Part shown: in pieces, positions 61,965-64,000 of the stretch
How the letters are laid out: every line of letters begins with the position of its first letter
Position numbering within the stretch: position 1 is the first letter of the stretch
From: RGIG9041 sp045657265
Lineage (GTDB): Bacteria > Bacillota > Clostridia > Oscillospirales > QAKW01
Assembly: GCA_045657265.1 (NCBI GenBank)
Contig: JAZOSU010000010.1
Span: forward strand, 10,147-74,146
DNA: 64,000 nucleotides
Reading direction: 5' to 3'
Made by a program: the position numbers and the translations under genes
Notes under the pieces: generated by a model
What the model saw: the letters and a program-made list of their open reading frames with translations, nothing else
What the model was told of the DNA's origin: nothing
Databases searched by the model: none

Positions 61965-61990
61965 CAATCATTATTTCATTATGCTATAAT
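61961..61990 (+). promoter_or_regulatory. Promoter of rplU-prp-rpmA
   Basis: Consensus TTGACA (61961-61966), 18-bp spacer, TATAAT (61985-61990) with TG at 61982-61983 giving an extended -10. The -35 contains the recN stop TGA. Among the strongest promoters in the window, as expected for ribosomal protein genes. Confidence 0.9.
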
Positions 61991-61996
61991 GCATTT

Positions 61997-62079
61997 TAGC
62001 CGCGTATGCCGGGTTGTAAAAATGCTTGAAGCATTGCCTGTCGTAGCGAGTTTTCTTAAAGAAAGTGAGGTGCTTTGTA
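61997..62079 (+). ncRNA. Probable ribosomal protein L21 leader
   Basis: About 83 bases of structured leader between the promoter and rplU. A central hairpin AATGCT-TGA-AGCATT (62021-62035) is flanked by GCCGGG and GCCTG stretches able to pair around it, and a second weak stem TTTC/GAAA lies just before the GTGAGGTG ribosome binding site. The position matches the known L21 leader family of Firmicutes, thought to be an autoregulatory binding site. Family membership is inferred from place and a visible hairpin, not from a model search. Confidence 0.55.
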
Positions 62080-62391
62080 ATGTTCGCAATTATTGAAACA
62101 GGCGGTAAGCAGTACAAGGTGCAAGACGGAGATGTGCTTTTCATCGAAAAAATCGAAGCTGAAAATGACACAAAGTATGTTTTTGACAAAGTTGTTGCTG
62201 TTGGAGCTGATGACGGTATCAAAGTAGGTACTCCTTATGTTGACGGTGCTACTGTAGAAGCTAATGTTGTTAAAACAGGTAAAGCTAAAAAAATCATCGT
62301 CTATAAGATGAAACCCAAAAAGAACTACAGAAGAAAACAGGGTCACAGACAGCCTTACACAAAGGTTCAGATTACTGCTATTAACGCATAA
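62080..62391 (+). CDS. rplU: 50S ribosomal protein L21
   Basis: L21 (103 residues). FAIIETGGKQYKVQDGDVLF at the start (residues 2-21), DKVVAVGADDGIKVGTPYVDGA in the middle and KPKKNYRRKQGHRQPYTKVQI at the end, all in short conserved blocks, are diagnostic. Start is ATG 62080 with GTGAGGTG upstream; an in-frame ATG at 62065 lies before the ribosome binding site. Overlaps prp by one base. Confidence 0.98.
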   Translation: MFAIIETGGKQYKVQDGDVLFIEKIEAENDTKYVFDKVVAVGADDGIKVGTPYVDGATVEANVVKTGKAKKIIVYKMKPKKNYRRKQGHRQPYTKVQITAINA

Positions 62392-62711
62392 TGACTAAAC
62401 TGATTTTTTTCAAAAACGGTGAGCATTATATCGGTTTTTCTTGTAAAGATCATTCGGGATATGCGCAGGAAGGCTACGACATTGTCTGCGCCGCAATTTC
62501 TTCTGCTGTACAGATTACAGCGGCATATTTAGAAAAATTCTTTACTCAAGATATAAAACTTACTGTAGATGAACAAAACGCGCTTATTGAAGTTAAGTGC
62601 AATGGGTTTTTTCTGGAAGCTGATAGACAGATTTCTATTTTAGAGGATTTTGTCAAAGAGCTTTCGACCCAATATTCGGATTACATTACTTTTGATTACT
62701 TGGAGGTGTGA
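62391..62711 (+). CDS. prp: Ribosomal-processing cysteine protease Prp
   Basis: Prp (106 residues, YsxB in Bacillus) removes the N-terminal extension of L27 in Firmicutes. The catalytic pair is His21 (KDHSGYA) and Cys33 (YDIVCAAISSAV), at the same positions as in the Staphylococcus enzyme to within one residue. It overlaps rplU by one base (TAATG) and lies directly before rpmA, whose product carries the matching cleavage site. GGAGG at the end of the gene is the rpmA ribosome binding site. Confidence 0.95.
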   Translation: MTKLIFFKNGEHYIGFSCKDHSGYAQEGYDIVCAAISSAVQITAAYLEKFFTQDIKLTVDEQNALIEVKCNGFFLEADRQISILEDFVKELSTQYSDYITFDYLEV

Positions 62712-62714
62712 ACT

Positions 62715-62999
62715 ATGATTAAATTCAATATACAGTTCTTTGCTCATAAAAAAGGAATGGGTTCCACTAAAAACGGTAGAGATTCTGAGTCTAAAAGACT
62801 TGGCGTAAAAAGAGCAGACGGTCAGTTTGTTCTTGCCGGTAACATTCTTGTTACACAAAGAGGAACTAAAATTCATCCCGGTACAAATGTAGGCAGAGGT
62901 TCTAACGATTCTCTCTTTGCTCTTATAGATGGAAAGGTTAAATTTGAAAGAATGGGTAAAGACAGAAAGAAAGTTTCTGTATACGCAGTAGAACAGTAA
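62715..62999 (+). CDS. rpmA: 50S ribosomal protein L27 (with cleavable N-terminal extension)
   Basis: L27 (94 residues) reaches into the peptidyl transferase centre. The N-terminus MIKFNIQFFAHKKG contains the Prp site; cutting between Phe9 and Ala10 would expose AHKKGMGSTKNGRDSESKRL, the mature start. The rest (LVTQRGTKIHPGTNVG, DGKVKFERMGKDRKKVSVYA) is typical. GGAGGTG precedes the ATG. A terminator follows at 63006. Confidence 0.98.
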   Translation: MIKFNIQFFAHKKGMGSTKNGRDSESKRLGVKRADGQFVLAGNILVTQRGTKIHPGTNVGRGSNDSLFALIDGKVKFERMGKDRKKVSVYAVEQ

Positions 63000-63005
63000 T
63001 AATCA

Positions 63006-63031
63006 GCCTCGGATATTTCCGAGGCTTTTTT
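63006..63031 (+). terminator. Intrinsic terminator between rpmA and obgE
   Basis: An 8-bp perfect stem (GCCTCGGA 63006-63013 with 63018-63025), TATT loop, followed by six T. It lies seven bases after the rpmA stop and its T-run ends three bases before the obgE ribosome binding site AGGAG (63034-63038). Confidence 0.85.
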
Positions 63032-63046
63032 ATAGGAGAAATTAAA

Positions 63047-64000
63047 GTGTTTATAGATGTAGCTAAAATTTATATAAAAGCAGGAAACGGTGGTGACGGA
63101 GCGGTTGCTTTTCATCGTGAAAAATATGTTGCTGCAGGTGGACCTGACGGTGGTGACGGTGGCAAGGGTGGCAATGTTGTTTTTGTTACAGACAACAATA
63201 TGAATACTCTCATGGATTTTAAGTATAAACGTAAATATGTCGCAGAAAACGGTCAGAACGGCGGTAAAAATAATTGTTCCGGTGCCAGTGGAAAGGACCT
63301 GATCATCAAAGTGCCAAACGGCACCATTATTAAAGATGCAAAATCCGGACTTATAATTAAAGATATGTCAGGCGTTGAATCTTTTATTGTAGCCAAAGGT
63401 GGTAATGGTGGATGGGGCAATCAGCACTTTGCTACATCTACAAGACAGATTCCTCGTTTTTCTAAACCGGGTGAACCCGGACAGGAACTTGAAGTTAGTC
63501 TTGAACTTAAGCTTATAGCTGATGTTGGTATAATTGGTTTCCCGAATGTTGGAAAATCAACTTTTCTTTCGGTAGTATCTTCAGCTAAACCTAAAATTGC
63601 AAATTATCACTTTACTACAATCGAACCAAATCTTGGAGTTGTAAAAACAAAAACAGGTGATAGTTTTGTAATTGCAGACATTCCAGGAATTATAGAAGGA
63701 GCTAGTGAAGGCGTAGGGCTTGGAATTCAATTTTTAAGACATGTTGAAAGAACACGTTTATTACTTCATGTAATAGATGCTTCTGGAATAGAGGGTAGAG
63801 ATCCTGTACAAGATTTTTATACTATAAATGAAGAATTAAAAAGTTATAGTGAAAAATTAAGTACAAGAAAACAAATAATAGTAGCAAGTAAAATTGATAT
63901 TATGCAAGACGAAGAAGGCCTAAATAAATTAAAAGAACTTGCTCAAAAAGAAGGATTAGAATTATTCCAAATTTCAGGAGTTACAGGTCAAGGTCTTCCA
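63047..64000 (+). CDS. obgE: GTPase ObgE/CgtA (3' end outside window)
   Basis: The first 318 codons of Obg, a ribosome-associated GTPase. The N-terminal Obg domain (about 1-158) has the Gly-rich loops GNGGDGAVAFHREKYV and GGPDGGDGGKGGNVVF; the GTPase domain has G1 GFPNVGKST from G164, G2 TTIEP, G3 DIPGIIEGA and a G4-like SKID (usually NKxD). Start is GTG 63047 behind AGGAG. From about 63700 the codon use changes: Gln CAG gives way to CAA and Leu CTT to TTA, though the frame and family match continue. The gene runs past base 64000. Confidence 0.95.
   Translation, partial: MFIDVAKIYIKAGNGGDGAVAFHREKYVAAGGPDGGDGGKGGNVVFVTDNNMNTLMDFKYKRKYVAENGQNGGKNNCSGASGKDLIIKVPNGTIIKDAKSGLIIKDMSGVESFIVAKGGNGGWGNQHFATSTRQIPRFSKPGEPGQELEVSLELKLIADVGIIGFPNVGKSTFLSVVSSAKPKIANYHFTTIEPNLGVVKTKTGDSFVIADIPGIIEGASEGVGLGIQFLRHVERTRLLLHVIDASGIEGRDPVQDFYTINEELKSYSEKLSTRKQIIVASKIDIMQDEEGLNKLKELAQKEGLELFQISGVTGQGLP

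Noticed and set aside
1..64000. Mobile elements, prophage, toxin-antitoxin, defence or secondary-metabolite genes
   Set aside because: No transposase, integrase, terminal repeats, attachment site or defence-like domain was found; every reading frame of size belongs to a housekeeping family except the few noted paralogues.

Overview
The window is a 64 kb piece of an AT-rich chromosome carrying almost only conserved housekeeping genes. Gene content and order point to the Clostridia, most likely an Oscillospirales/Ruminococcaceae-type member. The evidence is a dnaX-ybaB-recR trio, an IspH-ribosomal protein S1 fusion, PolC and DnaE together, the ylm/sepF/divIVA division cluster, YmcA/YlbF-type and RemA proteins, Prp plus an N-terminally extended L27, and a type III glutamine synthetase. 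Stop codons behave as in the standard code. The exact lineage cannot be fixed from this sequence. I count 61 protein genes, all on the + strand, of which the first (dnaX) and last (obgE) are cut by the window edges. There are two tRNA genes; tRNA-Thr(CGT) is the only minus-strand gene. I see no IS element, prophage, CRISPR array, integrase or toxin-antitoxin pair.

Layout. 1-3126: 3' part of dnaX, ybaB, recR and an alpha-phosphohexomutase, closed by a terminator shared with the convergent tRNA-Thr. 3303-7908: a flavoprotein, cmk, plsC and ispH-rpsA. 7956-20990: a long unit with miaB, a ymcA-like gene, mutS, mutL, miaA, an HlyD-like membrane protein, then yggS-sepF-yggT-ylmH-divIVA-lspA-rluD. 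21018-36698: a 15.6 kb unit pyrH-frr-uppS-cdsA-dxr-rseP-ispG-polC-murB-whiA-dnaE. 36699-38727: pfkA, tRNA-Leu(CAA) and a second formyltransferase. 38724-40922: type III glutamine synthetase with its own promoter and terminator. 40936 to about 61964: yicC-remA-gmk-rpoZ-priA-def-fmt-yugP-rsmB-rlmN-stp-prkC, then nusB, a TsaD-like protein, xseAB, ispA, dxs, tlyA, nadK, argR and recN. 61961-64000: rplU-prp-rpmA and obgE.

How the genes fit together. Isoprenoid synthesis is spread over the window (dxs, dxr, ispG, ispH, ispA) together with users of its products (uppS, miaA; MiaB then modifies the MiaA product). Replication and repair is a second theme (dnaX, recR, mutS, mutL, polC, dnaE, priA, xseAB, recN), as is translation (frr, def, fmt, rsmB, rlmN, rluD, tlyA, S1, L21, L27, obgE). 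Cell envelope and division genes (murB, cdsA, plsC, lspA, rseP, sepF, divIVA, prkC/stp) are interleaved with these. Many adjacent genes overlap by 1-11 bases, suggesting translational coupling.

The window does not contain an obviously new multi-gene system. The points most worth a second look are: a strong internal ribosome binding site and ATG at the IspH/S1 junction; an HlyD-like protein inside the division cluster; a second formyltransferase reachable only through the terminator behind tRNA-Leu; a TsaD-like paralogue; a tandem hexapeptide repeat in the PrkC tail; a probable ATC start in rlmN; several usual neighbour genes missing, including the sporulation pair after recN; and an abrupt codon-usage change inside obgE in the last 300 bases.
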